A stretch of DNA of 5,294 nucleotides from CAZDOD01 sp964506935 (GTDB lineage: Bacteria > Desulfobacterota > Zymogenia > Zymogenales > Zymogenaceae), in assembly GCA_964506935.1 (NCBI GenBank), contig CAZDOD010000192.1, forward strand, positions 1 to 5,294, given 5' to 3'. Below the pieces are notes generated by a model. The model had not been told where the DNA came from. It made no database searches and saw only the letters and a list, made by a program, of their open reading frames with translations. The position numbers and the translations under genes are program-made. Shown here piece after piece: positions 5,280 through 5,294 of this stretch; within the stretch, counting starts at the first letter, position 1; every line of letters starts with the position of its first letter.

Positions 5280-5294
5280 AAAGGAGATTAGTTA
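5276..5294 (+). CDS. Possible start of a downstream gene, cut by the window edge
   Basis: ATG at 5276 overlaps the stop of the 17-codon ORF by four bases and opens a frame (MKRRLV) that is still open at the edge; a basic start like this would suit a signal peptide. Alternatively the AAGGAG at 5281-5286 serves a start codon just beyond the window, since only 8 nt remain. Too little is present to name a product. Confidence 0.25.

Overview
The window comes from a bacterium with moderately GC-rich genes (frequent GTC, CTC and GAC codons, but also many AGG-Arg and ATA-Ile codons) and AT-rich intergenic DNA. The genes for bis-molybdopterin-guanine-dinucleotide synthesis, a probable selenoprotein and purine-rich Shine-Dalgarno sites would suit an anaerobic, Desulfobacterota-like lineage. 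That placement is inference; there is no rRNA or phylogenetic marker here.

Layout. A leftward (minus-strand) cluster of six closely spaced genes fills positions 1-4137. In order of transcription these are: a Gph-type HAD phosphatase (TTG start); a lipoprotein with a PgaB C-terminal-like glycoside-hydrolase barrel; a 75-residue two-helix membrane protein; a secreted UshA/5'-nucleotidase-like metallophosphoesterase-family protein interrupted by one in-frame TGA; mobA; and mobB, which runs off the left edge. Gaps are 57, 33, 32 and 16 nt, and mobA/mobB overlap by 4 nt. An AT-rich 261-bp divergent intergenic region (4138-4398) with possible promoters and inverted repeats separates this cluster from a rightward rhomboid-family intramembrane protease (4399-5118). 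The right end carries a short non-coding stretch and the beginning of another rightward unit: a 17-codon ORF with a strong ribosome binding site, then a second strong binding site 8 nt from the edge.

Main point. The metallophosphoesterase-family gene is easily misannotated as a 206-residue fragment starting at 1537. Reading from the ATG at 1861 gives a signal peptide and then codon 42 as TGA in a Cys-Leu-TGA context, just before a Leu-Gly-Gly-Leu-Ala-Arg-Arg block. After that the frame stays open to TAA at 917. I recall relatives with Cys-x-Cys at this place, so TGA would replace the second Cys. A 7-bp hairpin with a G-initiated 6-nt loop starts 12 nt after the TGA, which fits a bacterial SECIS element. 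I therefore read the gene as a candidate selenoprotein of 314 residues (C40-L41-U42). Several positions that normally bind the two catalytic metals appear substituted, so the protein may have a redox or metal-handling role rather than phosphoesterase activity. How it works with its neighbours is unknown. The Mo-cofactor genes directly downstream and the exported or membrane proteins directly upstream suggest co-expression.
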